Shown here: positions 8,411-17,017 of the stretch, in pieces
Layout: every line of letters begins with the position of its first letter
Position numbering within the stretch: the stretch's first letter is position 1
From: Bacteroidota bacterium
GTDB taxonomy: Bacteria; Bacteroidota; Bacteroidia; Chitinophagales; Saprospiraceae
Length of the DNA stretch: 35,878 nucleotides
NCBI GenBank assembly: GCA_963169455.1
Contig: CAUJDW010000106.1
Span: 1 to 35,878, forward strand
Reading direction: 5' to 3'
The notes under the pieces: model-generated
What the model saw: the letters and a program-made list of their open reading frames with translations, nothing else
Told to the model about the DNA's origin: nothing
Database searches by the model: none
Made by a program: the position numbers and the translations under genes

Positions 8411-8418
8411 TATTTTTG
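8411..8418 (+). promoter_or_regulatory. Possible -7 element for recG
   Basis: TATTTTTG matches TAnnTTTG exactly but lies about 130 bp before the recG ATG at 8552 and has no TTG 19-21 bp upstream. The 265-bp gap between rbfA and recG shows no other clear plus-strand promoter. Confidence 0.3.
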
Positions 8419-8551
8419 AATATTTGTGTTTTGCTGTTCAGAGAGAAAACTTCCGAATTTTTCCAGGAGTATTCCCTGATTAAACTCCGGATTTTTAAAC
8501 GGGGTTCTATGGTTTCAAATCAAACCTTACGAAAAATGAAACAATGAAGCA

Positions 8552-10657
8552 ATGAACACCCTCGACACCCCCATATCCTACCTCAAAGGCGTAGGCCCCA
8601 GGCGGGGCGAGCTTTTGAACAAAGAGCTGGGCATATACACCTTCGACGGCCTGCTGCAGCATTACCCCTACCGCTATGTGGACAAAACGATGTTCCACAG
8701 GATCGGCGAACTGAACGAAAACAGCGGGGAGGTGCAACTCAAAGGGGTGTTGCGCCGGCTCAGCTCGGTAGGCGAAGGCCGCAAACGGCGCCTCCTTGGG
8801 GTATTCCGGGACGAGACGGGAGCGATCGACCTGGTGTGGTTTACGGGCGTGCACTGGCTGGAAAAAGCCCTGGAAGTGGGTAAGGAATACGTCATCTTCG
8901 GGCGGGTAAACGCCTTCAAGGGGCAGCTCAACATCCCCCACCCCGAAATGGAGCCCGCCAGAGAAGAAGGCGCCCAGGCGGAAACCACCTTCGCCCCCGT
9001 TTATCCAAGCACCGACAAACTGAATACCCAGGGGCTGGACGCCAAAGCCCGCCGGCGCCTGATGAAAGCCCTTTTCGAAAAACTCGAACCCGCCGACATA
9101 CCGGAAAACCTGCCGGCCTACCTCGTCCGGAAATTCCACTTCCCCTCCCGCTTCGACGCCCTGCGCCTGATCCACTTCCCCAAAGATGAAAAGGAACTGC
9201 AGGCCGCCCGCAACCGGCTGAAGTTCGAAGAGCTGTTCTTCCTCCAGCTCCGGCTGCTGCAAATCCGCCGCCGCCGAAAGGACGCCATCCGCGGCTTCGT
9301 CTTCGAAACCATCGGCGAGTACTTCAACCGCTTTTATAAGGAAAAACTGCCCTTCGAACTGACTGAAGCCCAGAAGCGGGTGCTGCGGGAAATACGCCGC
9401 GACCTGGGCGCCGGCATCCAGATGAACCGCCTGCTCCAGGGCGACGTGGGCAGCGGCAAAACCGTCGTCGGGCTGATGTGCATGCTCATGGCTCTCGACA
9501 ACGGCTACCAGGCCTGCATGATGGCGCCCACCGAAATCCTGGCCCAGCAACACTACAATTCCATCAGCCAATATGTCGAAGGGCTTGATATCAGGGTGGC
9601 CTTCCTCTCCGGAACGGTCAAGGGCAAAAAGCGAAAAGAAATCCTGGAAGCGCTGAAGGAAGGGGATATCCACATCCTCATCGGCACCCACGCCCTGATC
9701 GAAGACAGCGTCCAGTTCAAAAACCTGGGCCTGGCCATCACCGACGAACAACACCGATTCGGGGTGGAACAGCGGGCAAAGCTCTGGAAAAAAAGCCTGC
9801 CCAACCCGCCCCACGTCCTGGTGATGACCGCCACCCCCATTCCCCGCACCCTGGCCATGACGCTCTACGGCGACCTCGACGTGTCGGTCATCGACGAGCT
9901 GCCGCCGGGCCGCAAAGAAATCCAAACCGTACACCGCACCGAGAACCACCGCCTGCGTGTCATCGGCTTCATGCGCGAGGAGATCGCCAAAGGCCGCCAG
10001 GTGTACGTCGTGTACCCCCTGATCGAAGAATCCGAAAAGCTGGACCTGCTCAACCTGCAGGAGGGGTACGAAGCCATCAGGCGGGAATTCCCCCCGCCCG
10101 GATACCAGATTAGCATCGTGCACGGAAAAATGAAAGCCGCCGATAAAGACTTCGAAATGCAGCGCTTTGTAGAGGGGAAAACCCATATCATGGTGGCCAC
10201 CACCGTGATAGAGGTGGGCGTGAACGTGCCGAACGCATCGGTAATGGTGATCGAGAACACGGAGCGCTTCGGGCTGTCACAGCTGCACCAGCTGCGCGGG
10301 CGCGTGGGGCGGGGAGCCGAACAGTCCTACTGCATCCTCATGTCGGGCTTCAAGCTCAGCACCGAAGGCCGGCAAAGGATACAGACCATGGTGCGCACCA
10401 ACAACGGCTTCGAGATCGCCGAAGCCGACCTGAAGCTGCGCGGCCCGGGCAATATCGAAGGCACCCAGCAAAGCGGCATCCTCGACTTCCGCATCGCCGA
10501 CCTGTCCAAAGACGGGCGAATCCTGCAAACCGCCCGCGAACTGGCCATGCGCATCCTCGACGACGACCCCCGCCTCGAACGGCCGGAACACCATCCGCTG
10601 AAGTGGTTCCTGGAAAAACACGGGAAGAAACTGAAGGGGTGGAGCAGGATCAGTTAG
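8552..10657 (+). CDS. recG: ATP-dependent DNA helicase RecG
   Basis: This 701-residue superfamily 2 helicase remodels stalled replication forks and Holliday junctions. It has an N-terminal wedge/OB domain (P-I-S-Y-L-K-G-V-G-P-R-R-G near residues 5-17), Walker A L-L-Q-G-D-V-G-S-G-K-T, the motif II variant D-E-Q-H-R-F-G-V, motif III M-T-A-T-P-I-P-R-T-L, and motif VI Q-L-H-Q-L-R-G-R-V-G-R-G. The C-terminal L-R-G-P-G-N-I-E-G-T-Q-Q-S-G is RecG-specific. The length is normal. The product and its partners act on chromosomal DNA in the cytoplasm. No unusual feature was noted. Confidence 0.97.
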   Translation: MNTLDTPISYLKGVGPRRGELLNKELGIYTFDGLLQHYPYRYVDKTMFHRIGELNENSGEVQLKGVLRRLSSVGEGRKRRLLGVFRDETGAIDLVWFTGVHWLEKALEVGKEYVIFGRVNAFKGQLNIPHPEMEPAREEGAQAETTFAPVYPSTDKLNTQGLDAKARRRLMKALFEKLEPADIPENLPAYLVRKFHFPSRFDALRLIHFPKDEKELQAARNRLKFEELFFLQLRLLQIRRRRKDAIRGFVFETIGEYFNRFYKEKLPFELTEAQKRVLREIRRDLGAGIQMNRLLQGDVGSGKTVVGLMCMLMALDNGYQACMMAPTEILAQQHYNSISQYVEGLDIRVAFLSGTVKGKKRKEILEALKEGDIHILIGTHALIEDSVQFKNLGLAITDEQHRFGVEQRAKLWKKSLPNPPHVLVMTATPIPRTLAMTLYGDLDVSVIDELPPGRKEIQTVHRTENHRLRVIGFMREEIAKGRQVYVVYPLIEESEKLDLLNLQEGYEAIRREFPPPGYQISIVHGKMKAADKDFEMQRFVEGKTHIMVATTVIEVGVNVPNASVMVIENTERFGLSQLHQLRGRVGRGAEQSYCILMSGFKLSTEGRQRIQTMVRTNNGFEIAEADLKLRGPGNIEGTQQSGILDFRIADLSKDGRILQTARELAMRILDDDPRLERPEHHPLKWFLEKHGKKLKGWSRIS

Positions 10658-10896
10658 CAGCTGCCCCTTTGCAATATCAACAACGGAAAACGGCCGGCCG
10701 GAAAGTGAAAACTCCGCACTTCCGCCACTACCGGGCCTCTTTCCGGCAAATCACCAAAGGCGCCAGGGTAATCCTCCTTCCCAGGGGCGCAGGGCGCAGA
10801 AACTTCATGTTTCGGCCCCTGCGCGTCGTCCCTGTTTTCTTGTCAATCTCCAGGTTAATTCCAATCCTGGTAATCCTCAAATCCGATCAATCCCGG
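10658..10896. other. Intergenic gap with palindrome and degenerate 9-bp repeat
   Basis: This 239-bp gap is between convergent recG and the GIN-domain gene. It holds a GC-rich imperfect inverted repeat (GGGGCGCAGG near 10783 against CCCCTGCGCG near 10816) that could end transcription. A degenerate 9-bp array of AATCCTGGT-like units runs from about 10862 to 10899, reaching the stop codon of the GIN gene. No gene was seen. Confidence 0.5.
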
Positions 10897-11535
10897 TCAC
10901 ATCTTCTCCACCTTGCCGCTCCCTGCAATACTGGAGTTCACCTTGGAGCTGCCCTTGTAGCGCACATCCCCGCTGCCGGCGATGGATACGTCGAGGGTTT
11001 CCACCTCGCCCACCCTGGCGTTGCCGCTGCCGGCGATGTCAACCTTGCATTTGCCGCCGTTGAAGCCCGACAGGTCGGCGTCGCCGCTGCCGGCGATGCT
11101 CACCCTGACGCTTTTGCCCGAGCCGGCGAGCACGACATTGCCCGAACCGGCAATGCTGATGTCGATGTCGCCCTGGTTTTCAAAGGCGTCCTTGCCGATG
11201 ATGTCGCCCGAGCCGGCCAGGGAAATGCCCCTGACTTCCGGCATGGTGATGTATAAGGTGACGCCTTTGATGCCGTTCTTCCAACCATTCCTGTTCTTGC
11301 TCTTGACCTCGAGGCTGCCTTTTTCCACTTCGTATTTGATCTCGCTCAGCGCACTTTCCGGGCCTTCCACTTCGACCTTGGCAGGGCCCTTCATCAGGTA
11401 AACCTGGGCGGGAATGCCGATGCCGATGGAGGTGAAATCGCCTGAAACTTCAACGGTTTTCCGCCCGCCCTGGGCAAAAAGGGTGAAGCTGGCTGCCAAC
11501 ATAAAAGCCAGGGTGAGAACTGACATTTTTTTCAT
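10897..11535 (-). CDS. Exported GIN-domain (DUF2807) auto-adhesin-like protein
   Basis: This 212-residue protein has a signal peptide (M-K-K-M-S-V-L-T-L-A-F-M-L-A-A-S to about residue 22, ending F-A-Q) and a right-handed beta-helix-like body. The S-I-A-G-S-G or D-I-A-G-S-G motif recurs five times from about residue 131 to the C-terminus, and the related L-A-G-S-G occurs earlier. This is the DUF2807 or GIN fold, common in Bacteroidota envelopes. The biochemical role is unknown, and the name auto-adhesin is only a family label. The ATG at 11535 is chosen because the signal peptide begins there. The frame is open upstream but shows no family resemblance. Confidence 0.85.
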   Translation of the reverse strand: MKKMSVLTLAFMLAASFTLFAQGGRKTVEVSGDFTSIGIGIPAQVYLMKGPAKVEVEGPESALSEIKYEVEKGSLEVKSKNRNGWKNGIKGVTLYITMPEVRGISLAGSGDIIGKDAFENQGDIDISIAGSGNVVLAGSGKSVRVSIAGSGDADLSGFNGGKCKVDIAGSGNARVGEVETLDVSIAGSGDVRYKGSSKVNSSIAGSGKVEKM

Positions 11536-12126
11536 GATAATGGTGTTTTTATTCTGAAATTTGATTCCGAATTTATTTGCAAAACTGCTGATACTCGTTT
11601 GGCCCGACCGGGCCAAACCGGATGCCGGGCCCTTCGGCTGCCGATGCTCTGGATGCAAAACAAAGCCCTCTACAGCATCAATAGTGTCACCTGCCCATAA
11701 GGCCCTGATCGAATTCACCAGGCCGGGCGGATCGAGCATCCTTTTGACACCCTTAAGGATACCGTTTTCAGTAAACCGTTGCACCCGGCACGAAACTCCA
11801 CCCGCACAAGGCGGCATTCTCTCGTAAAGATGCCGGCAGCAGGCCAATCCCCCCATGCACCCTGGATTTTGACGGGCTTTTTCTCATTTAGGCCGCAATT
11901 CCAGCCTGGATTTATGGTATTGACGGGTTTTGAAGATCGGAAAGGAAGGGTTTTTCAGGGGTTCGGAGGGTATCCCAGTCACGGAGCGCCCCAATTCGGT
12001 TTTGCTTCAGTTCAGCCACCCCCTGACATTAGGCCAGGGCGCGGCGGCCAGGGGATTTGTCAAAATGCGCTTGGGCTTAAGAAAAGGAATCCCTATTTTT
12101 TCAACATCAAACAAAACGGAACCACG
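11536..12126. other. Intergenic stretch, nothing recognised
   Basis: This 591-bp gap separates the divergent GIN-domain and acyltransferase genes. Open frames exist on both strands, but none shows a signal peptide, domain or usable start. TATTTTTT near 12092, about 35 bp before the acyltransferase ATG, is a partial -7 match. The stretch could contain decayed coding sequence, but I cannot name a family. Confidence 0.5.
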
Positions 12127-13443
12127 ATGGCCGCCACCTCCAACCAACGCCTGCTTTCCCTCGACATTTTCCGGGGGCTTACCATAGCCTTCATGATCCT
12201 GGTGAACAACCCGGGCAGCTGGGCCACCGTTTATGCGCCCCTGCGGCACGCCGACTGGCACGGCTGCACGCCGACCGACTGGGTATTCCCTTTTTTCCTC
12301 TTCATCGTAGGCGTGGCCATTCCGCTGTCGGTGGGCAGGCGCCTGGAGCTGGGCGATCCGCATAGCGCCGTCCTGAAAAAAGTAGGCGCCCGGACGCTCA
12401 TTATCTTCGCCCTGGGGCTTTTGCTGGCGGCCTACCCGAAATTCGGCATGGCGGCTGATGCGCCCCTGCTGAAGTTGCACTATACCCTGCTGGCCACCTT
12501 CCTGCTGGCCATCTTTTTCCGGGAGGTGCTCAACCAGAAGCAGTTCGGGCTGCCGGGCCAGCAACGGTTGCGGCGTATTCTGGGCATCGCCGCAATCATC
12601 ACCGCTGCGTTTATGGTGGTGCTGGGCTTCTTCGCCTACGATCTGAGCAGCCTCCGCATTCCGGGCGTACTGCAGCGCATCGCACTGGTGTACGGCGCCT
12701 GCAGCCTGCTCTTCCTGAAACTCGGCAGAAAAGGGTTGATGTGGGCAACAGCCGGGCTGCTCCTGCTGTACTGGGCGCTGATGGCCCTCGTTCCCGTACC
12801 CGGCGGCTACCCGCCCAACCTGGAGCCCGAAACCAACCTCGGCGCCTGGCTGGACCGCAGCCTGATGCCCGGCCACCTCTGGAGCCAGTCCAAAACCTGG
12901 GACCCCGAGGGCCTGCTCAGCACCATCCCCGCCATCGGCACCGGCCTGCTGGGCGTACTGGCCGGCATGTGGATCAAAGCCGAAAGGGATGTTTACAAAA
13001 TGCTCGCCGTACTGCTCGCCACGGGCGTCATACTGACGGCAGCGGGGCTTATCTGGGACCCCCTCTTCCCCATCAACAAAAAGATATGGACCAGCTCGTA
13101 TGTGCTGTACGTGGGCGGGCTGGCCATGCTCTTCCTGGGCGCCGTGTACTGGCTGGTTGATGTACTGGGCTACCGGGCCTGGGCAAAACCCTTCGTGGTG
13201 TACGGAACGAACCCCCTGTTCGCCTACCTGCTCTCCGGCCTGCTCGTCAAAACCTTTGCCAGCATCCGCTGGGAAACGGAAGGGGAGAGCCAGAACGCCT
13301 GGGGCTGGCTCTACCAGTACTGGTTCGAGCCGGCCTTCACCTCGCCCTATAATGCCTCTCTGGCTTTTGCCATCGCAAATGTGCTGGTGTGCCTGGGCGT
13401 GGTGTGGGTGCTGTACTGGAGAAGGGTGTTCATCAAAGTATAG
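12127..13443 (+). CDS. NagX/DUF5009-type membrane acyltransferase (heparan-alpha-glucosaminide N-acetyltransferase-like)
   Basis: This 438-residue inner-membrane protein has about ten or more hydrophobic segments. It opens R-L-L-S-L-D-I-F-R-G-L-T-I-A-F-M-I-L-V-N-N-P-G, then D-W-H-G-C-T-P-T-D-W-V-F-P-F-F-L-F-I-V-G. The L-D-x-x-R-G, H-x-x-W-x-G and D-x-x-F-P-x-F-L motifs are diagnostic for this family, which includes human HGSNAT and bacterial NagX. The family is thought to move acetyl groups across the membrane onto sugars. The substrate is unknown here. Uma2 follows on the same strand after 102 bp. Confidence 0.9.
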   Translation: MAATSNQRLLSLDIFRGLTIAFMILVNNPGSWATVYAPLRHADWHGCTPTDWVFPFFLFIVGVAIPLSVGRRLELGDPHSAVLKKVGARTLIIFALGLLLAAYPKFGMAADAPLLKLHYTLLATFLLAIFFREVLNQKQFGLPGQQRLRRILGIAAIITAAFMVVLGFFAYDLSSLRIPGVLQRIALVYGACSLLFLKLGRKGLMWATAGLLLLYWALMALVPVPGGYPPNLEPETNLGAWLDRSLMPGHLWSQSKTWDPEGLLSTIPAIGTGLLGVLAGMWIKAERDVYKMLAVLLATGVILTAAGLIWDPLFPINKKIWTSSYVLYVGGLAMLFLGAVYWLVDVLGYRAWAKPFVVYGTNPLFAYLLSGLLVKTFASIRWETEGESQNAWGWLYQYWFEPAFTSPYNASLAFAIANVLVCLGVVWVLYWRRVFIKV

Positions 13444-13545
13444 GCGGAGGCCGCCTGCGGGCTGTTATTCGAACAAATATCTTTTGGCATACAGGCAAAA
13501 AGAGCCCGGATTTTTATTATTTTGACCATCAATATTATAATAGGA

Positions 13546-14115
13546 ATGACAAAAGAATCCCCTCCTCTGCTCAAAAAATACCGCTTCACGGTGGATGCCT
13601 ACCACCGCATAGGGGAGGCCGGCCTTTTCCCACCCAATACCCGGGTTGAACTGATCGATGGAGAAATTATTGAAATGAGCCCGATAAAAGGCCCCCATGC
13701 CGATTGCGTGGACAAACTCACGGAGTGGTTGATCATTCAATTCCGCCAGAACGCAATTGTCCGCGTACAAAACCCCATAACCCTCAACGATTCGTCGGAA
13801 CCAAGACCCGACCTGGCCCTGGTTATTCGCAAATCAACGGGTTACAGGGATGCCCACCCTGTACCGGAAGAAGTCCGCCTGGTAATCGAAGTGGCCGACA
13901 CTTCCCTCGAAAAGGACCGCAAAATCAAGCTCCCCCTTTACGCCGCCGCCGGCATTCCCGAGGCCTTGCTGGTTAACCTACCGGAACAAACCATAGAGGT
14001 GCACTCGGAACCCAATGCCGGGGGCTATTCCATCATTCACATCTACCGCAAGGGCGACACCATCCAAACGCCAACCATAAAAGGGTTAAGCGTGGCAGAG
14101 GTGCTGGGGGAATAG
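13546..14115 (+). CDS. Uma2-family (DUF820) restriction-endonuclease-fold protein
   Basis: This 189-residue protein has the Uma2 order of motifs: Y-x-x-x-x-E-A-G-L-F near residues 20-30, R-V-E-L-I-D-G-E-I-I-E-M-S-P-I, P-R-P-D-L-A-L-V, then V-R-L-V-I-E-V-A-D-T-S-L-E-K-D-R-K-I-K-L-P-L-Y-A-A-A-G-I-P-E. The D and E-x-V residues with the later K match a PD-(D/E)XK nuclease core. The family is often multicopy and its role is unproven. The ATG at 13546 is used because the upstream TTG (13522) lies in a TTATTTTG -7-like element. It is convergent with the next gene, 53 bp away. Confidence 0.88.
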   Translation: MTKESPPLLKKYRFTVDAYHRIGEAGLFPPNTRVELIDGEIIEMSPIKGPHADCVDKLTEWLIIQFRQNAIVRVQNPITLNDSSEPRPDLALVIRKSTGYRDAHPVPEEVRLVIEVADTSLEKDRKIKLPLYAAAGIPEALLVNLPEQTIEVHSEPNAGGYSIIHIYRKGDTIQTPTIKGLSVAEVLGE

Positions 14116-14168
14116 CAGAGTGGTAAAATGGGCGTTTTGCAGGCCTCGCAGGCCTGGATCGTGGCAAC

Positions 14169-15398
14169 CTACCGCACTACCAGCCACCTGCTCTCCTGCG
14201 ACGTCCCGATCCAGCACCTCAGCACATAGGCGCCCGCCGGCAGGCCATCCAGGGCAATATCAGCTGTATGCTCCCCGGCGGGGTAAAAAGCGGAGGCAAT
14301 GCCTCGCACCTGACGCCCGGTATTATCGTACAATTCGGCCCGGACATCCGCTCCCTCGCCGAGGGTGAAAGCCAGCCGCGCCTGGCTGCCGGCAGGGTTG
14401 GGGAAGAGGTTTTGGATATGGTTGTTTTCAAATGGATCGGGTTCGGGAATTTCGCTAATGATATCCAGTGGCGCCCGTAGCAGGCCGAACTGGCTGGCCA
14501 GGTAAATGTACTCATCGGAAAGCTCCAGCCCGTAGAGGTTGCTGCCGGGAAAATACCCGAGCCATTCCCAGGAAAGGCCTTCATCGGATGAGATGTATAG
14601 GGCGCCGCCCTCCAGCCGGTTCGTGATGGCCAGCAACCTGCCCTGACGGGCGAACATAAACTTCACTGAAAACGGCAGTTGCCCGGGCTGCCGCTGCCAG
14701 CTCAGGCCGCCGTCCGCACTTCGGAATACTCCAAGATAAGTGCCGGCGAATATGGCATCGCCAAGTTGCGCGAAAGAGTAGGCCGTCAGGCCGCTGCTGA
14801 ACGGATCCGAAATGGGGATGGGCTGCCAGGCAGCCTCGTTAATATCGCGCCGGTACAGATGGCCATTGGCGCCTGCCCCGGCAAGAAAAGCGGAGCCTGT
14901 GAATGCCAGCGCATTGATGGAATAGGAGTTGTTGTAAGCCAGGCCCTGGCTGAAACCCTTCCACGAAGGCGCCTCCTGGCTTTTTCGAATGAAGTACACC
15001 CCGCCCTCCGTTCCGGCGAACAGGCTGTCGCCCCGGGAAAGGAAACAGGTGATGCTTCGGGGCCCAGGGCCAGTAAGCCCACCGGCGAGCTGCTGCCAGC
15101 TTTGGCCGCCGTTGAAGCTCCGGTACACCCCCTCATCCACGGCGCCGGCGTAGAGGGCCGCCGCATCGGCATACAATGCACTGATGCCCGAAGGCGCAGA
15201 AGGCAGTTCATCCCAATGGGCTCCGGCATCCGCACTGGCGAATATCTGGCCATCGGTTGCAGCGTACCAGGTGTTTTCACCGGTGAAAAGCGCATAGACA
15301 TCGGTTTCGGGGATGGAAGGCACAGGAGCCCATTGTGCAGAAAGAGGGAAAGAAACACTGAAAAGCACCGCTAAAAAAAAGAAAGAGAGATAACGCAT
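14169..15398 (-). CDS. Secreted beta-propeller protein with T9SS type A sorting domain
   Basis: This 409-residue protein has a signal peptide (M-R-Y-L-S-F-F-F-L-A-V-L-F-S to about residue 22, ending S-A-Q). The body has repeated BNR/Ycf48-like units such as S-A-D-A-G-A-H-W-D, S-F-N-G-G-Q-S-W-Q, S-A-D-G-G-L-S-W-Q and S-S-D-E-G-L-S-W-E, a sialidase-type propeller without evident catalytic residues. The C-terminal 75 or so residues (L-F-P-N-P-A-G-S, L-Y-D-N-T-G-R-Q-V, L-P-A-G-A-Y-V-L-R) form a T9SS type A sorting tail, so it should be exported across the outer membrane and attached to the surface or released. It is divergent from the thioredoxin-like gene at 15593. The ligand is unknown. Confidence 0.88.
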   Translation of the reverse strand: MRYLSFFFLAVLFSVSFPLSAQWAPVPSIPETDVYALFTGENTWYAATDGQIFASADAGAHWDELPSAPSGISALYADAAALYAGAVDEGVYRSFNGGQSWQQLAGGLTGPGPRSITCFLSRGDSLFAGTEGGVYFIRKSQEAPSWKGFSQGLAYNNSYSINALAFTGSAFLAGAGANGHLYRRDINEAAWQPIPISDPFSSGLTAYSFAQLGDAIFAGTYLGVFRSADGGLSWQRQPGQLPFSVKFMFARQGRLLAITNRLEGGALYISSDEGLSWEWLGYFPGSNLYGLELSDEYIYLASQFGLLRAPLDIISEIPEPDPFENNHIQNLFPNPAGSQARLAFTLGEGADVRAELYDNTGRQVRGIASAFYPAGEHTADIALDGLPAGAYVLRCWIGTSQESRWLVVR

Positions 15399-15592
15399 AA
15401 CCGCAGGTTTTTGATTTAAAGAATCCTGCATTGGACAAACGGGCTGCGGCGCAGGCCGCAAAAAAAGCCCGTTTCAAACCTGCGGAACTTCTTAACATCC
15501 CCCTAACAGTTATGGCGCATCTTTTTCATGGCCAAGGTTGTATCTTTACCAGCACTTTGCCTTTAACCGGGCGCAAACAACAAATTGATCTT

Positions 15593-16090
15593 ATGAAGAA
15601 AATCAGCATCCTCTTTGCATTGATGATCATGACGGCCTCCTTCGCGGCAGCCCAGGCAAAATATACGGCTGGAAATGAAGGCTGGCTGGTGGACCTCGAC
15701 CAGGCCTACGCCCAGTCGAAAAAAACGGGCAAGCCCATCATGGCCAACTTCACCGGCAGCGACTGGTGCGGCTGGTGCAAAAAGCTGACGGCAAGCGTAT
15801 TCTCCAAACCGGAATTTAAAAAATGGGCAGACAAAAACGTGGTTTTGCTGGAGCTCGACTTCCCGAGAAACAAGAAGGTTCCGGACAATATCCGGCAGCA
15901 AAACTATTCCCTGCAGCAGGCTTTCCAGGTCAGGGGCTATCCGACCGTTTGGGTGTTTAACCTCAAAAAGGAACCCAAAACCGGCCAGTACCAGATCGAA
16001 GCCCTGGGCCAAACCGGCTACACCGCAACAGTCCAGGAGTTCACCTCCGGCGTCGACCAGATGCTGAAGCGGGGCGCGAAGGGGGGATAA
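15593..16090 (+). CDS. Exported thioredoxin-fold protein (DUF255/thioredoxin-7 type)
   Basis: This 165-residue protein has a signal peptide (M-K-K-I-S-I-L-F-A-L-M-I-M-T-A-S, cleavage near A-A-A-Q) and a thioredoxin fold with G-S-D-W-C-G-W-C-K-K-L near residues 56-66, so the redox pair is C-G-W-C. A cis-proline motif R-G-Y-P-T-V-W-V-F lies near residue 120. It likely reduces or isomerises periplasmic disulfides, or supplies electrons to an unknown partner. The -7-like TATCTTTA at 15541-15548 lies about 45 bp upstream. The gene ends at a strong palindrome shared with the convergent DUF1080 gene. Confidence 0.88.
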   Translation: MKKISILFALMIMTASFAAAQAKYTAGNEGWLVDLDQAYAQSKKTGKPIMANFTGSDWCGWCKKLTASVFSKPEFKKWADKNVVLLELDFPRNKKVPDNIRQQNYSLQQAFQVRGYPTVWVFNLKKEPKTGQYQIEALGQTGYTATVQEFTSGVDQMLKRGAKGG

Positions 16091-16093
16091 TTA

Positions 16094-16149
16094 TAAACCC
16101 CCGGGGTTTTAAAAACCCCGGGGGTTTAAGGAAAACCCCGGGGGTTTCC
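16094..16149. terminator. Bidirectional terminator-like palindrome with an extra half copy
   Basis: TAAACCCCCGGGGTTTT (16094-16110) pairs perfectly with 16112-16128, and a further palindrome GGAAAACCCCGGGGGTTTCC follows at 16130-16149. It lies between the stop codons of the convergent thioredoxin-like (16090) and DUF1080 (16151) genes. GC-rich stems with A/T-rich ends suit termination in both directions. The tripled half-site is odd and suggests duplication. Confidence 0.75.
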
Positions 16150-16150
16150 T

Positions 16151-16954
16151 TTACATCTCCTTAATCTTAATATTCCGGAACCAGACGTTATCGCCGTGGT
16201 CCTGCAGCCCGATGTGGCCTTCCTGGGCGACATCGATGAAATCAGCATAATCCTTGAATTTGCTGGCGGCCACCATGTCCTTCCAGTCCTTGGTCCAGAG
16301 GTGGTATTCCACCACGTTTTCCCCATTCTGGGTGTGTACGATCGTGCCGTTGTAGGACAGGATCTTAACCTGGTTCCACTCGCCTGCCGGCTTGGCGTTC
16401 TGCGGCTTGGCGGGAATCAGGTCATAGAGGGAGCCGGCCTGGCGGTTGCCGTCTTTGCCCAGTTTGGCATCCGGGTGCCTTTCATTGTCCAGTATCTGCA
16501 TTTCAGGCGAAGACTTCCATATCTCCTGGGCATCGTCGCCGCAGCGCTCGCGGGCCAGGTAGAAGATACCGCTGTTGCCGCCCTCGGCCACTTTCCACTC
16601 GAGCGACAGCTCGAAGTTTTTGTAGGCCTTGCGGGTGATGATGTCCCCACCGGCGCCGGCCTCTCCCTTGCCGGAGGCCTTGCAGTGCAGGGCGCCGTCA
16701 GCGATTTCCCAGCCTTGTTCCGGGAATCCGTCCTTGCAGTAGCCTTTCCATTCATTGGTGCTCTGCCCGTCGAACAGGAGCACCCAACCTTCGGCCTTTT
16801 CGGCTTCGGTCAGGGTGTTCGGGGCAGCGGTTTCCGGCTGAGCGGCAGCTTCCTCGGTTGCAGCCCCCTCAGCCTGTTTGTCGGCGGCAGGCTGGCAGGC
16901 TGCCATCAGGAAAGCCAGGAGAGCGAAAAACAAAAATTTACTATTCATGATCAT
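16151..16954 (-). CDS. DUF1080 (3-keto-disaccharide hydrolase-like) lipoprotein
   Basis: This 267-residue protein begins with a lipoprotein signal (F-L-M-A-A-C near residue 20) and an Ala/Glu-rich linker. A jelly-roll DUF1080 domain follows: W-V-L-L-F-D-G-Q-S-T-N-E-W-K-G-Y, F-E-L-S-L-E-W-K-V-A-E-G-G-N-S-G-I-F-Y-L, Y-D-L-I-P and G-H-I-G-L-Q-D-H-G. Family members hydrolyse 3-keto-glycosides, and a partner Gfo/Idh/MocA oxidoreductase often supplies the 3-keto sugar, as the gene 63 bp upstream may do here. A second in-frame ATG at 16948 is equally possible as the start. Substrate is unknown. Confidence 0.88.
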   Translation of the reverse strand: MIMNSKFLFFALLAFLMAACQPAADKQAEGAATEEAAAQPETAAPNTLTEAEKAEGWVLLFDGQSTNEWKGYCKDGFPEQGWEIADGALHCKASGKGEAGAGGDIITRKAYKNFELSLEWKVAEGGNSGIFYLARERCGDDAQEIWKSSPEMQILDNERHPDAKLGKDGNRQAGSLYDLIPAKPQNAKPAGEWNQVKILSYNGTIVHTQNGENVVEYHLWTKDWKDMVAASKFKDYADFIDVAQEGHIGLQDHGDNVWFRNIKIKEM

Positions 16955-17017
16955 TTAGATTTTAATGAACGAATATCTGCAATCAGTGCGCCTTGGGCGA
17001 TTCTGAACGCATCCATA